A DNA stretch of 5,375 nucleotides. Origin: Pasteurellaceae bacterium. GTDB taxonomy: Bacteria; Pseudomonadota; Gammaproteobacteria; Enterobacterales; Pasteurellaceae. The DNA lies in contig CAAELW010000170.1 of the NCBI GenBank assembly GCA_900756875.1, positions 1 to 5,375 of the forward strand, read 5' to 3'. The position numbers and the translations under genes were made by a program. Shown one piece after another: positions 1-5,375 of the stretch. The notes beneath the pieces are model-generated. The model was not told the origin of the DNA. It was given only the letters and a program-made list of their open reading frames with translations, and did no database searches. Positions within the stretch are counted from its first letter, which is position 1; each line of letters opens with the position of its first letter.

Positions 1-536
1 CCACCGATAAAGGTATAAATAATCGTCGCTAATGCACCGTACCAAATGGCGGTAGAGTAGTCGACAGAAAATAGGTTTTGGAATAATTTTGCACCCGCAA
101 CCACACCTGAAGCACAATAAATGGTGAAGAATACTAGGATGATTGTTGCAGACACAATTTTTAAGAGATTATGTGATGTGCCAAAGCGATGGTGGAAATA
201 TTCCGGTAATGTGAGCGCATTATTGTTAAATTCGGTATAGATTCGTAAGCGACCCGCCACGAGCAACCAGTTAAAATAAGCTCCAAGGATTAAACCAATG
301 GCGATCCAACCTTCTACTAGGCCAGATACATATACTGCACCTGGCAAGCCCATTAGTAGCCAGCCTGACATATCAGATGCGCCAGCAGACATGGCGGTCA
401 CAAAACTACCGAGTTTACGGCCACCTAAAATGTAATCGGATAAGTTGTTTGTATAATAATAGGCAAGGACACCGATTAAAATCATGCCGAAAATATAAAT
501 ACTAAAAGTAATAAGTGTTGGGTCTAAACCAAACAT
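1..536 (-). CDS. putP: Sodium/proline symporter PutP, N-terminal part (cut by window edge)
   Basis: This is an inner-membrane secondary transporter of the solute:sodium symporter family that imports L-proline with Na+. About 178 codons are present; the C-terminal two thirds lie beyond position 1. The start ATG is the complement of 534-536, with a GGGG ribosome-binding stretch at 543-546. The translation begins MFGLDPTLITFSIYIFGMIL and lines up with E. coli PutP from residue 1. It keeps the signature ILGGRKLG near residues 36-43 and SAGASDMSGWLLMG from residue 50. Asp55 and Ser57, known in E. coli PutP to be important for Na+ binding, fall at exactly the same numbers. Further conserved stretches are NNNALTLPEYF and FFTIYCASG. 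Hydrophobic segments at about 8-26, 45-70, 75-93 and 130-150 fit the first helices of the LeuT-like fold. It is transcribed away from rng. No putA is visible, so whether proline serves as nutrient or osmolyte cannot be told here. Confidence 0.96.
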   Translation of the reverse strand, partial: MFGLDPTLITFSIYIFGMILIGVLAYYYTNNLSDYILGGRKLGSFVTAMSAGASDMSGWLLMGLPGAVYVSGLVEGWIAIGLILGAYFNWLLVAGRLRIYTEFNNNALTLPEYFHHRFGTSHNLLKIVSATIILVFFTIYCASGVVAGAKLFQNLFSVDYSTAIWYGALATIIYTFIG

Positions 537-653
537 TAAATACCCCAAAAAAAGTCATGAAAATTTGAGAAAGGTCATATTTTACCTTATTTGGGTCTAT
601 TATTCTATTTTCCTTTTCGATAGACTTATATCATTAAAACTAAGGTCGAAAAA
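537..653. promoter_or_regulatory. Divergent promoter region between putP and rng
   Basis: This 117-bp AT-rich spacer must hold promoters for both divergent genes. For putP, a -10-like TAAAAT reads on the minus strand at 579-584, which would give a leader of roughly 35 nt; its -35 is poor. For rng, TATTAT at 598-603 and TATATC at 627-632 on the plus strand are possible -10 elements, again without convincing -35 boxes. The rng ribosome-binding site is AAGG at 642-645, eight bases before the ATG. A dyad GTCTAT-N19-ATAGAC spans 595-625. The promoter assignments are by eye and weak; only the presence of divergent starts is firm. Confidence 0.5.
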
Positions 654-2129
654 ATGGATTCTGTTGAATTATTAATGAATGTTACGCCCAATGAAACCCG
701 CGTTGCGTTGGTGGAAACGGGCGTTTTAAAAGAGGTTCATATTGAACGTCAAGCCAAACGTGGCATCGTGGGGAATATTTATAAAGGGCGAGTAACCCGT
801 GTCTTACCGGGGATGCAGTCCGCGTTTGTGGATATCGGTTTAGAAAAAGCGGCATTTTTACATGCATCCGATATTGTTTCACATACCGAATGTGTGGATG
901 TGAACGAGCAAAAGCAATTCCGAGCAAAAAGTATTTCTGAACTCGTACGCGAAGGACAGGATATCGTAGTACAAGTGGTAAAAGATCCTTTGGGCACCAA
1001 AGGTGCAAGATTAACCACCGATATTACATTGCCTTCTCGTTATCTTGTCTTTATGCCTGAAAATAGTCATGTTGGTGTGTCGCAACGTATTGAAAGCGAA
1101 GAAGAACGCGCAAGATTAAAAGCGTTAGTTGAGCCTTTTTGTGATGAATTAGGCGGCTTTATTATTCGTACTGCTACCGAAGGGGCAACAGAAGAAGAGT
1201 TACGCCAAGATGCGGAATTTTTAAAACGTTTATGGCGTAAAGTGCTTGAGCGTAAAGGCAAATATCCAACGCGCTCTAAAATTTATGGCGAACCCGCATT
1301 GCCACAGCGTATTTTGCGTGATTTTATCGGCTCTAATTTAGAGAAAATTCATATTGATTCCAAACTTTGCTTTAACGAAGTGAAAGAATTTACCGATGAA
1401 TTTATGCCGGAATTAAGTGAAAAATTAATGCTTTATACGGGCAATCAGCCGATTTTTGATATTTATGGCGTAGAACGTGGTATTCAAAATGCACTTGAAA
1501 AACGCGTGAATTTAAAATCGGGCGGCTATCTCATTATTGAGCAAACCGAAGCCATGACGACCATTGATATCAATACAGGTGCTTTCGTTGGACATCGAAA
1601 TTTAGATGAAACGATTTTTAACACCAATATTGAAGCCACTAAAGCCATTGCACAGCAACTGCAACTGCGTAATTTAGGTGGAATTATCATTATTGATTTT
1701 ATTGATATGCAAACCGATGAGCATCGCAATCGCGTGATTGAATCCTTGGAAGAGGCCCTATCGAAAGATCGCGTAAAAACGAATGTGAATGGTTTTACTC
1801 AACTTGGCTTAGTGGAAATGACGCGTAAACGTACCCGTGAAAGTTTAGAGCACGTTTTGTGTGATGAATGCCCAACTTGTCAAGGTCGTGGACGCGTGAA
1901 AACGGTTGAAACAGTATGCTATGAAATTATGCGTGAGATCATTCGCGTTAACCATTTATTCTCAAGTGAACAATTTGTGGTTTATGCCTCTCCAGCTGTG
2001 GCGGATTACTTAATCAAAGAAGAATCACACGGTTTATTGCCAGAGATCGAAATGTTCATCAGCAAACAGGTTCAAGTCAAAACAGAGCAGTATTACAACC
2101 AAGAACAGTTTGATGTGGTGGTGATGTAA
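654..2129 (+). CDS. rng: Ribonuclease G (RNase E/G family endoribonuclease)
   Basis: RNase G is a single-strand-specific, 5'-end-dependent endoribonuclease. In E. coli it matures the 5' end of 16S rRNA and helps decay some mRNAs. At 491 aa it is close to the E. coli enzyme (489 aa) and colinear along its length, and it lacks the long C-terminal degradosome scaffold of RNase E. An S1 RNA-binding domain lies at about residues 38-128 (IVGNIYKGRV, FVDIGLEKAAFLHASDI). The DNase I-like catalytic domain follows, with Asp305 and Asn307 in TTIDINTGAF and Asp348 in IIIIDFIDM; these match the Mg2+-binding D303, N305 and D346 of RNase E. The zinc-link motif CPTC has Cys406 and Cys409. The C-terminus YNQEQFDVVVM matches the RNase G family. 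The start is supported by AAGG eight bases upstream and by N-terminal alignment. In E. coli rng follows the mreBCD/yhdE genes; here it stands alone, with its own promoter region and terminator. Confidence 0.97.
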   Translation: MDSVELLMNVTPNETRVALVETGVLKEVHIERQAKRGIVGNIYKGRVTRVLPGMQSAFVDIGLEKAAFLHASDIVSHTECVDVNEQKQFRAKSISELVREGQDIVVQVVKDPLGTKGARLTTDITLPSRYLVFMPENSHVGVSQRIESEEERARLKALVEPFCDELGGFIIRTATEGATEEELRQDAEFLKRLWRKVLERKGKYPTRSKIYGEPALPQRILRDFIGSNLEKIHIDSKLCFNEVKEFTDEFMPELSEKLMLYTGNQPIFDIYGVERGIQNALEKRVNLKSGGYLIIEQTEAMTTIDINTGAFVGHRNLDETIFNTNIEATKAIAQQLQLRNLGGIIIIDFIDMQTDEHRNRVIESLEEALSKDRVKTNVNGFTQLGLVEMTRKRTRESLEHVLCDECPTCQGRGRVKTVETVCYEIMREIIRVNHLFSSEQFVVYASPAVADYLIKEESHGLLPEIEMFISKQVQVKTEQYYNQEQFDVVVM

Positions 2130-2134
2130 AAGAC

Positions 2135-2165
2135 AAAAGTGCGGTCAAAATTGACCGTACTTTTT
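2135..2165 (+). terminator. Rho-independent terminator of rng built on an uptake-signal dyad
   Basis: The stem 2135-2146 pairs with 2153-2164 around a six-base loop, followed by a T-rich run (TTTTTACCTTTT). It starts five bases after the rng stop codon. The left arm holds a perfect AAGTGCGGT core (2137-2145). The right arm is ACCGTACTT (2154-2162), with one change from the perfect inverse core, at 2158. In the plus-strand RNA that position still pairs as G-U, so the hairpin works for rng; in a minus-strand RNA it would be an A-C mismatch. Confidence 0.88.
2137..2145 (+). other. DNA uptake signal sequence core (Haemophilus type)
   Basis: This is a perfect copy of AAGTGCGGT followed by an A/T-rich stretch, as in the extended H. 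influenzae uptake signal. Such sites are known to bias DNA uptake by the type IV pilus-based competence machinery in Pasteurellaceae. It forms the left arm of the rng terminator. Confidence 0.9.
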
Positions 2166-2233
2166 ACCTTTTGATGACATAAATTTCCTGATGAGCGTTA
2201 ATTTTTAGGGAGATAAAAAGGTATAGGGTTTTA

Positions 2234-2548
2234 ATGAATAATGAAATTATAAGATTAAGAATTGTTACACAGAATGCTTTACTTGGAAAAATAACGAAAG
2301 AAGTTCGAGGCGTTTATGTGAAAATAGATAAAAATTGTATCAGTATTTGTGTTGTGATTGACGGTCCAATCTCCGATTATTGGAATGAGGAGATATATGA
2401 AATTGGTACAAGTATTATTTCTAACTTCAATGAAAATTATAATATTGATGAGAATTTACTAAGAGTTGATTACCCTATATCATTATTTTTTGATGATTAT
2501 CTATGTGTATATAAACGATATGAAGATGAGGATAACTCACATACATAG
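2234..2548 (+). CDS. Small acidic AT-rich orphan protein, possibly immunity-like
   Basis: I do not recognise a characterised family with certainty. The product is 104 aa with no signal peptide, membrane helix or cysteine motif, so it is probably cytosolic. It is acidic (18 Asp/Glu against 10 Lys/Arg), with an acidic tail YEDEDNSHT. Noticeable elements are ALLGKI (15-20), Arg25, the pair DGPIS (43-47), and DYP (79-81) near the end. From memory this order, ALLG...R...DG-IS...E...DYP, resembles small proteins often found beside polymorphic-toxin or colicin-like genes, where an immunity role is suspected; no toxin gene is in this window, so this is only an inference. The ATG is preceded by TAGGG at 2224-2228, five bases away. 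GC by hand count is about 27%, well below its neighbours, and AGA/ATA codons are common, which suggests transfer. It sits between two uptake-signal hairpins and converges on the MATE gene. No convincing promoter is visible in 2166-2233. Confidence 0.72.
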   Translation: MNNEIIRLRIVTQNALLGKITKEVRGVYVKIDKNCISICVVIDGPISDYWNEEIYEIGTSIISNFNENYNIDENLLRVDYPISLFFDDYLCVYKRYEDEDNSHT

Positions 2549-2590
2549 AGTGCAGTTTAAAAAGCGTCTAACTTTAAATTCAAGAATAAA

Positions 2591-2599
2591 AAGTGCGGT
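2591..2599 (+). other. DNA uptake signal sequence core
   Basis: Perfect AAGTGCGGT on the plus strand, forming the left arm of the bidirectional terminator between the orphan gene and the MATE gene. Confidence 0.9.
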
Positions 2600-2607
2600 C
2601 AAATTCG

Positions 2608-2616
2608 ACCGCACTT
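2608..2616 (-). other. DNA uptake signal sequence core, inverse copy
   Basis: Perfect AAGTGCGGT on the minus strand, forming the right arm of the same hairpin. The head-to-head pair is the arrangement known for many H. influenzae intergenic uptake signals. Confidence 0.9.
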
Positions 2617-2626
2617 TTTACTTTAA

Positions 2627-4024
2627 CTATTTTAATCTTTCTAGCTGCTGAATAATGACTTCATCTGGTTGTGATTGGATTTTTCGCATACGTATAAAGA
2701 GTAAAGTGGCGGCAATGGTTAATGCAATGATAAACGCGACCCAGAAGCCTTTTGCGCCGAAGCTTGGAACAATCCAATCCGTTCGTGAAAGAATATAACC
2801 AACAGGAATACCCACGCCCCAATAAGCAAGTAACGTGATATAAAGGATAATCTTTGTGTCTTTATAGCCACGTAAAATACCGCTAACTATTACTTGCACC
2901 GAATCTGAGAATTGATAAATTGCAGCTATCGTTAATAAGCCTCCCGAAAGAGCAATCACCGTTGTGTTATCGCCAACAATTAATGCCGCAATTTTATCGC
3001 TAAATAACCAAATAACCAAAGCTAATCCCGTTGCCACAATTAAGCCAAGAATAATAGCAGCGTAAGCCATGATCTTGGCTTTTTGTGGTGCGTGATTACC
3101 AAGTTCTTGAGCGACTAAAATAGTGGCCGCCATTGCAATCGACACTGGGAACATAAATGCGACAGAGCTCGTGTTTAAGGCGACTTGGTGGCTAGCGACC
3201 ACATCCGCACCTAATGGGGAAAGCAATAAACTACTTAATGCAAAGAGTGAGACTTCACTGCACAGCGCGATGGCAATAGGCAAGCCAAGTGCGGTCAATT
3301 TTTTCAGTGTTTTGATATCTGGCTTTTCAATAATCTTTTCAAAGACTTTCAAACTACGTTCATTATAGTTTTTAGCTGAATAGGTAATCATTAAGATCGC
3401 CATTGCCCAGTTGACAATAGCCGTTGCCACACCACAACCGACACCGCCTAATGCAGGTGCACCAAATTTACCGTAAATAAACATATAATTCAGCGGAATG
3501 TTCAGCATTAACCCCATGAAGGTAATCACCATGGCGGGTTTTGTTTTGGCAATACCATCATTCAAACAGCGGAAATTAATCAGCAATAAATAGGCAGGCA
3601 AGCCCCACACCATCGCACGCAAATAGTTCATCGTCACATCAGCCATGTGGGCATCCATATTCATAAACTGTAATATGAAATCATTATGATAGATGATGAG
3701 CGCAAGGGGAATCATCACTAAAAATGAAATCCAAAGGCCTTGTCTCACTTGGTGAGCAATGCGATGGCGCTGCCCTGAACCATTTAAATAGGAAATTGTT
3801 GGTGGCAAGGCGAGTAATAAGCCTTGCCCGAAAAGTACCAAAGGTAGCCAAATGGAGGCACCAATACCAACACCGCCGACATCAGCCGAGCTCACACGCC
3901 CCGCCATAATCACATCCACGGTGCCCATGCCTGTTTGAGCTAACTGGGCAAGTCCGATAGGTGTCGCAATTCGGATAAGTTTTTTAATATCAATACGGTA
4001 TTGAGAAAAAAGACGAGAATTCAT
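2627..4024 (-). CDS. norM: MATE-family multidrug efflux pump (NorM/MdtK type)
   Basis: This is an inner-membrane antiporter that exports cationic drugs and dyes in exchange for Na+ or H+. In the known family members substrates include fluoroquinolones and ethidium; in H. influenzae the orthologue is called HmrM. It has 465 aa with about twelve hydrophobic helices in two six-helix halves, close to E. coli MdtK (457 aa) and colinear with it. Conserved stretches include [63 protein letters not shown] and [18 protein letters not shown]. Asp37 in helix 1, Glu257 and Asp374 correspond in context to the ion-coupling acidic residues D36, E255 and D371 of Vibrio NorM. I chose the ATG at 4022-4024 ([13 protein letters not shown]) because an in-frame ATG 28 codons further out would run 39 bases into ribE and its extension does not look like the family. 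No Shine-Dalgarno sequence precedes the chosen start. The gene also contains an uptake signal at 3287-3295. Confidence 0.95.
   Translation of the reverse strand: MNSRLFSQYRIDIKKLIRIATPIGLAQLAQTGMGTVDVIMAGRVSSADVGGVGIGASIWLPLVLFGQGLLLALPPTISYLNGSGQRHRIAHQVRQGLWISFLVMIPLALIIYHNDFILQFMNMDAHMADVTMNYLRAMVWGLPAYLLLINFRCLNDGIAKTKPAMVITFMGLMLNIPLNYMFIYGKFGAPALGGVGCGVATAIVNWAMAILMITYSAKNYNERSLKVFEKIIEKPDIKTLKKLTALGLPIAIALCSEVSLFALSSLLLSPLGADVVASHQVALNTSSVAFMFPVSIAMAATILVAQELGNHAPQKAKIMAYAAIILGLIVATGLALVIWLFSDKIAALIVGDNTTVIALSGGLLTIAAIYQFSDSVQVIVSGILRGYKDTKIILYITLLAYWGVGIPVGYILSRTDWIVPSFGAKGFWVAFIIALTIAATLLFIRMRKIQSQPDEVIIQQLERLK
3287..3295 (+). other. Intragenic DNA uptake signal sequence
   Basis: A perfect AAGTGCGGT followed by CAATTTTTT, matching the first A/T tract of the extended Haemophilus uptake signal. 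It lies inside the MATE gene, where the reverse complement encodes the residues Leu-Thr-Ala-Leu of KLTALGLP. It has no partner inverse repeat, so it cannot be a terminator. Confidence 0.9.
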
Positions 4025-4030
4025 AAATTT

Positions 4031-4039
4031 TGCTATAAT
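4031..4039 (+). promoter_or_regulatory. Extended -10 promoter element for riboflavin synthase
   Basis: TGCTATAAT is a perfect sigma-70 extended -10 (TGnTATAAT). The -35 position 17 bp upstream (4011-4016, AGACGA) is poor, as is usual when an extended -10 is present. Transcription would start near 4046, leaving a leader of about 24 nt with GAAGGA (4058-4063) as ribosome-binding site. This is too short for an FMN riboswitch. Confidence 0.65.
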
Positions 4040-4040
4040 A
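4035..4040 (-). promoter_or_regulatory. Possible overlapping -10 for the divergent MATE gene
   Basis: On the minus strand these bases read TATTAT (5 of 6 to consensus), overlapping the plus-strand -10. Transcription would begin around 4028, only about four bases before the MATE start codon, giving a nearly leaderless mRNA; this fits the missing Shine-Dalgarno sequence. The -35 is poor. An alternative -10, TACAAT on the minus strand at 4082-4087 inside ribE, would give a leader of about 50 nt. Confidence 0.3.
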
Positions 4041-4069
4041 TTGGAAAAATTTTTAATGAAGGAATAATG

Positions 4070-4681
4070 ATGTTTACAGGTATTGTACAGGGCGTCGCCC
4101 AAATTCATGCAATTAAAGACAGCGATAATTTTAGAACACAGATCGTAAAATTACCAGCTGAAATGCGAAAAGGCTTAGAAATCGGCGCATCAGTGGCGAA
4201 TAATGGGGTGTGCTTAACGGTGACTGAAATTCACGACGATCTTGTAAGCTTTGACTTAATGCAAGAAACCTTGCGCATCACCAATCTCGGCAGCTTAAAA
4301 GCAGGGGATTTTGTGAATATCGAACGCGCGATGCAAATGGGCGCAGAGATTGGCGGGCATATTTTATCTGGCCACGTTTATTGTACCGCAAGCGTTTCAC
4401 AGATTATCGAAAGCGAAAACAATCGTCAGGTTTGGTTTAAATTACCTACTAAAGATGTGATGAAATATATACTCACCAAAGGATTTATCGCTATTGACGG
4501 CATCAGTCTTACTATCGGTGAAGTGAAAGGAGATGAATTCTGTGTGAATTTAATTCCAGAAACCTTACACAGAACACTGATCGGCAAACGTCAAATTGGC
4601 GATTTAGTGAATATCGAAATCGATCCACAAACACAAGCGATTGTGGATACGGTAGAACGGTATTTAACAGCTAAAGCTTAG
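4070..4681 (+). CDS. ribE: Riboflavin synthase, alpha chain
   Basis: This cytosolic enzyme dismutates two molecules of 6,7-dimethyl-8-ribityllumazine to riboflavin and 5-amino-6-ribitylamino-uracil, the last step of riboflavin synthesis. E. coli naming often uses ribC for the same gene. It has 203 aa and two tandem lumazine-binding beta-barrels, at about 1-87 and 98-188, each with an SLT/CLT-type loop (GVCLTV, GISLTI), plus a short C-terminal helix for trimer formation. The N-terminus MFTGIVQG is the family signature. Ser41, Cys48, His102, Ser146 and Asp185 fall at the same numbers as the active-site residues of the E. coli enzyme. Two ATGs are adjacent (4067 and 4070); the second is chosen because GAAGGA then lies six bases upstream and because the protein then starts Met-Phe, as the family requires. 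It is divergent from the MATE gene, with no other rib gene in view. Confidence 0.97.
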   Translation: MFTGIVQGVAQIHAIKDSDNFRTQIVKLPAEMRKGLEIGASVANNGVCLTVTEIHDDLVSFDLMQETLRITNLGSLKAGDFVNIERAMQMGAEIGGHILSGHVYCTASVSQIIESENNRQVWFKLPTKDVMKYILTKGFIAIDGISLTIGEVKGDEFCVNLIPETLHRTLIGKRQIGDLVNIEIDPQTQAIVDTVERYLTAKA

Positions 4682-4693
4682 TTGAAATGAAAA

Positions 4694-4702
4694 AAGTGCG
4701 GT
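4694..4702 (+). other. DNA uptake signal sequence core
   Basis: Perfect AAGTGCGGT on the plus strand in the left arm of the ribE terminator. It is followed by AGAAAAC, which partly fits the A/T-rich extension. Confidence 0.9.
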
Positions 4703-4722
4703 AGAAAACGATGTTGTTTTTT

Positions 4723-4731
4723 ACCGCACTT
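4723..4731 (-). other. DNA uptake signal sequence core, inverse copy
   Basis: Perfect AAGTGCGGT on the minus strand in the right arm of the same hairpin. Read on the minus strand it is followed by A-rich sequence (AAAAAAC), as in extended uptake signals. Confidence 0.9.
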
Positions 4732-4750
4732 TTTATTGGATTGTATGAGA

Positions 4751-5359
4751 TTAGTTAGCTTTAGATTTCTTCGCTTTTTTCCATTTCCAAAATAGGTACA
4801 GAGCTAGAACACCGATTAGAATATAAATCACGAGTTGGCCTTTTTTAATTTGTTCGTGTAACCAATCTAAGTTTTTCGCACCGAATTCACCAAGATAAAC
4901 CCAAATTGGCACGGAAATAATCGCAGCACAGAAATCAATTAATACAAAGCGAGTGTAGCTGACACGGCGGGTGATGCCTGAAACCATATAAATTGGTGCG
5001 CGTAATCCAGGAAGGAAACGAGCCACAAATAAAACTCGGTTGCCGTATTGGGCAAATTTTTCACGCACCATTTTGAGACGTTGTAAGGTGAGCACTTTGC
5101 GCATTGGGCGGAAACGAAGAATTCGGGTGCCGTAAATACGACCAAGCCAATACATGGTTGAATCGCCGGCAAGTACGCCAATCATACTCACGACTAACAT
5201 TAAGTGGGAATTGACGCTTTCAGGATAGAGACCAGCGATTACACCGCCGGAGACAAGCGTGATATCTTCTGGAATAGGTACACCAAAGCCACAAATAATC
5301 AGAACAAATAGCACCGCCCAATAACCGTAATCGGTAAAAAAGCTGATAAGAAATTCCAT
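4751..5359 (-). CDS. DedA-family inner-membrane protein (SNARE-associated/VTT domain)
   Basis: DedA/VTT-domain proteins are polytopic inner-membrane proteins. Some members are undecaprenyl-phosphate or phospholipid flippases, and several E. coli members support membrane potential and drug or peptide tolerance. This one has 202 aa, the usual family length. A hydrophobic first segment and re-entrant loop (about 14-43) carries the conserved VPIPED (27-32, with Glu31 and Asp32). GDSTMYWLGRIYG (65-77) follows. The second conserved loop is RFLPGLRAPIY (114-124), with Arg114, Pro117, Gly118 and Arg120, residues typical of the family. Further helices lie at about 138-156 and 174-193, and a lysine-rich tail KWKKAKKSK fits a cytoplasmic C-terminus. 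The start is preceded by a weak GTGGG six bases upstream, close to the window edge. The exact subfamily and transported lipid cannot be read from the sequence, so no gene symbol is given. Confidence 0.93.
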   Translation of the reverse strand: MEFLISFFTDYGYWAVLFVLIICGFGVPIPEDITLVSGGVIAGLYPESVNSHLMLVVSMIGVLAGDSTMYWLGRIYGTRILRFRPMRKVLTLQRLKMVREKFAQYGNRVLFVARFLPGLRAPIYMVSGITRRVSYTRFVLIDFCAAIISVPIWVYLGEFGAKNLDWLHEQIKKGQLVIYILIGVLALYLFWKWKKAKKSKAN

Positions 5360-5375
5360 TTGAAACCCACTTACA

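Larger units (their letters stand above)
2588..2619. terminator. Bidirectional terminator: perfect uptake-signal dyad
   Basis: A perfect 13-bp stem (2588-2600 with 2607-2619) closes a six-base loop AAATTC and has T-runs on both strands. It lies between the stop of the orphan gene (2548) and the stop of the convergent MATE gene (2627), so it can end transcription from both sides. Each arm contains a perfect uptake core, AAGTGCGGT at 2591-2599 and its inverse at 2608-2616. Confidence 0.92.
2135..2624. repeat. Pair of direct repeats (2135-2170 and 2589-2624) flanking the orphan gene
   Basis: The 36 bases from 2135 and the 36 bases from 2589 agree at 32 positions, including the first 15 (starting AAAAGTGCGGTCAAA) and the block ACTTTTTAC. 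Both are uptake-signal hairpins in the same orientation. They bracket the AT-rich gene, so homologous exchange between them could remove or bring in the 454-bp unit. The similarity may also just reflect both copies being extended uptake signals. Confidence 0.7.
4691..4734. terminator. Long bidirectional terminator with an uptake-signal dyad
   Basis: The stem 4691-4709 pairs with 4716-4734, 19 pairs with one G-U (4704 with 4721), closing the six-base loop GATGTT. T-rich tracts follow on both strands. It begins ten bases after the ribE stop and lies before the stop of the convergent dedA-type gene (4751), so it serves both. It contains uptake cores at 4694-4702 and, inverted, at 4723-4731. Confidence 0.92.

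Noticed and set aside
682..1018. Minus-strand open frames inside rng (also 1067-1261 and 1526-1729)
   Set aside because: They are shadows of the well-conserved RNase G frame, with no recognisable protein features or start signals.
2166..2233. Promoter for the orphan gene (TTGATG at 2171-2176 as -35)
   Set aside because: No -10 of acceptable quality lies at 16-18 bp spacing, so I left it unannotated. Transcription could come from a weak promoter here or from read-through of rng.
2548..2556. Possible decayed uptake signal GAGTGCAGT after the orphan stop codon
   Set aside because: It matches only 7 of 9 core positions, including a miss in the important central GCGG, so chance is as likely.
2466..2651. 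Plus-strand 61-aa frame overlapping the orphan gene end and running through the terminator hairpin
   Set aside because: It reads through the bidirectional terminator into the MATE 3' end and has no ribosome-binding site. The 2234-2548 frame is the better coding candidate.
3123..3909. Plus-strand frames within the MATE gene (3123-3368 and 3724-3909) and a minus frame 4939-5181 within the DedA gene
   Set aside because: These are antisense or out-of-frame shadows of clearly conserved membrane-protein genes.
4001..4069. Upstream extension of the riboflavin synthase frame, including a TTG at 4001 and the ATG at 4067
   Set aside because: The family starts at Met-Phe-Thr-Gly-Ile-Val. The ribosome-binding site spacing fits 4070, and the extended -10 promoter lies within the extension.
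4040..4069. FMN riboswitch ahead of riboflavin synthase
   Set aside because: The predicted leader is about 24 nt, far shorter than the FMN aptamer, and none of its conserved segments are present.
4025..4108. Longer N-terminus for the MATE gene, starting at the ATG complementary to 4106-4108
   Set aside because: The 28 extra residues do not resemble the family N-terminus, overlap ribE by 39 bases, and would give a protein longer than known members. The start at 4024 gives the expected length and alignment.

Overview
The window looks like chromosomal DNA of a Haemophilus- or Aggregatibacter-like member of the Pasteurellaceae. The best evidence is the 9-bp uptake signal of the Haemophilus influenzae type, AAGTGCGGT, which occurs six times as a perfect core on the two strands. 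Five of those copies sit in inverted-repeat hairpins at gene ends. Base composition (about 40% GC by eye in the housekeeping genes) and close similarity of the proteins to gamma-proteobacterial orthologues agree with this.

Layout: (1) 1-536, minus strand: the N-terminal third of the sodium/proline symporter PutP, cut by the left edge. (2) 537-653: a divergent promoter region. (3) 654-2129, plus: RNase G, complete. (4) 2135-2165: an uptake-signal hairpin terminator. (5) 2234-2548, plus: a small, acidic, AT-rich (about 27% GC) orphan gene of unknown function, with some resemblance to small immunity-type proteins. (6) 2588-2619: a perfect uptake-signal hairpin that ends both the orphan and the gene converging on it. 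(7) 2627-4024, minus: a NorM/MdtK-type MATE multidrug efflux pump. (8) 4025-4069: a 45-bp divergent spacer with a strong extended -10 for the next gene. (9) 4070-4681, plus: riboflavin synthase alpha chain. (10) 4691-4734: a long uptake-signal hairpin between convergent genes. (11) 4751-5359, minus: a DedA-family membrane protein.

The genes are mostly single transcription units facing toward or away from each other, not an operon: solute uptake, RNA processing, drug efflux, flavin synthesis and envelope lipid transport. No gene clearly depends on its neighbour. The least ordinary part is the AT-rich orphan between rng and the MATE gene. It is bracketed by two directly repeated hairpins (32 of 36 positions identical) and looks like an exchangeable insertion in an otherwise conserved backbone. 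I saw no sign of a large undescribed system, RNA genes, CRISPR arrays or insertion sequences.
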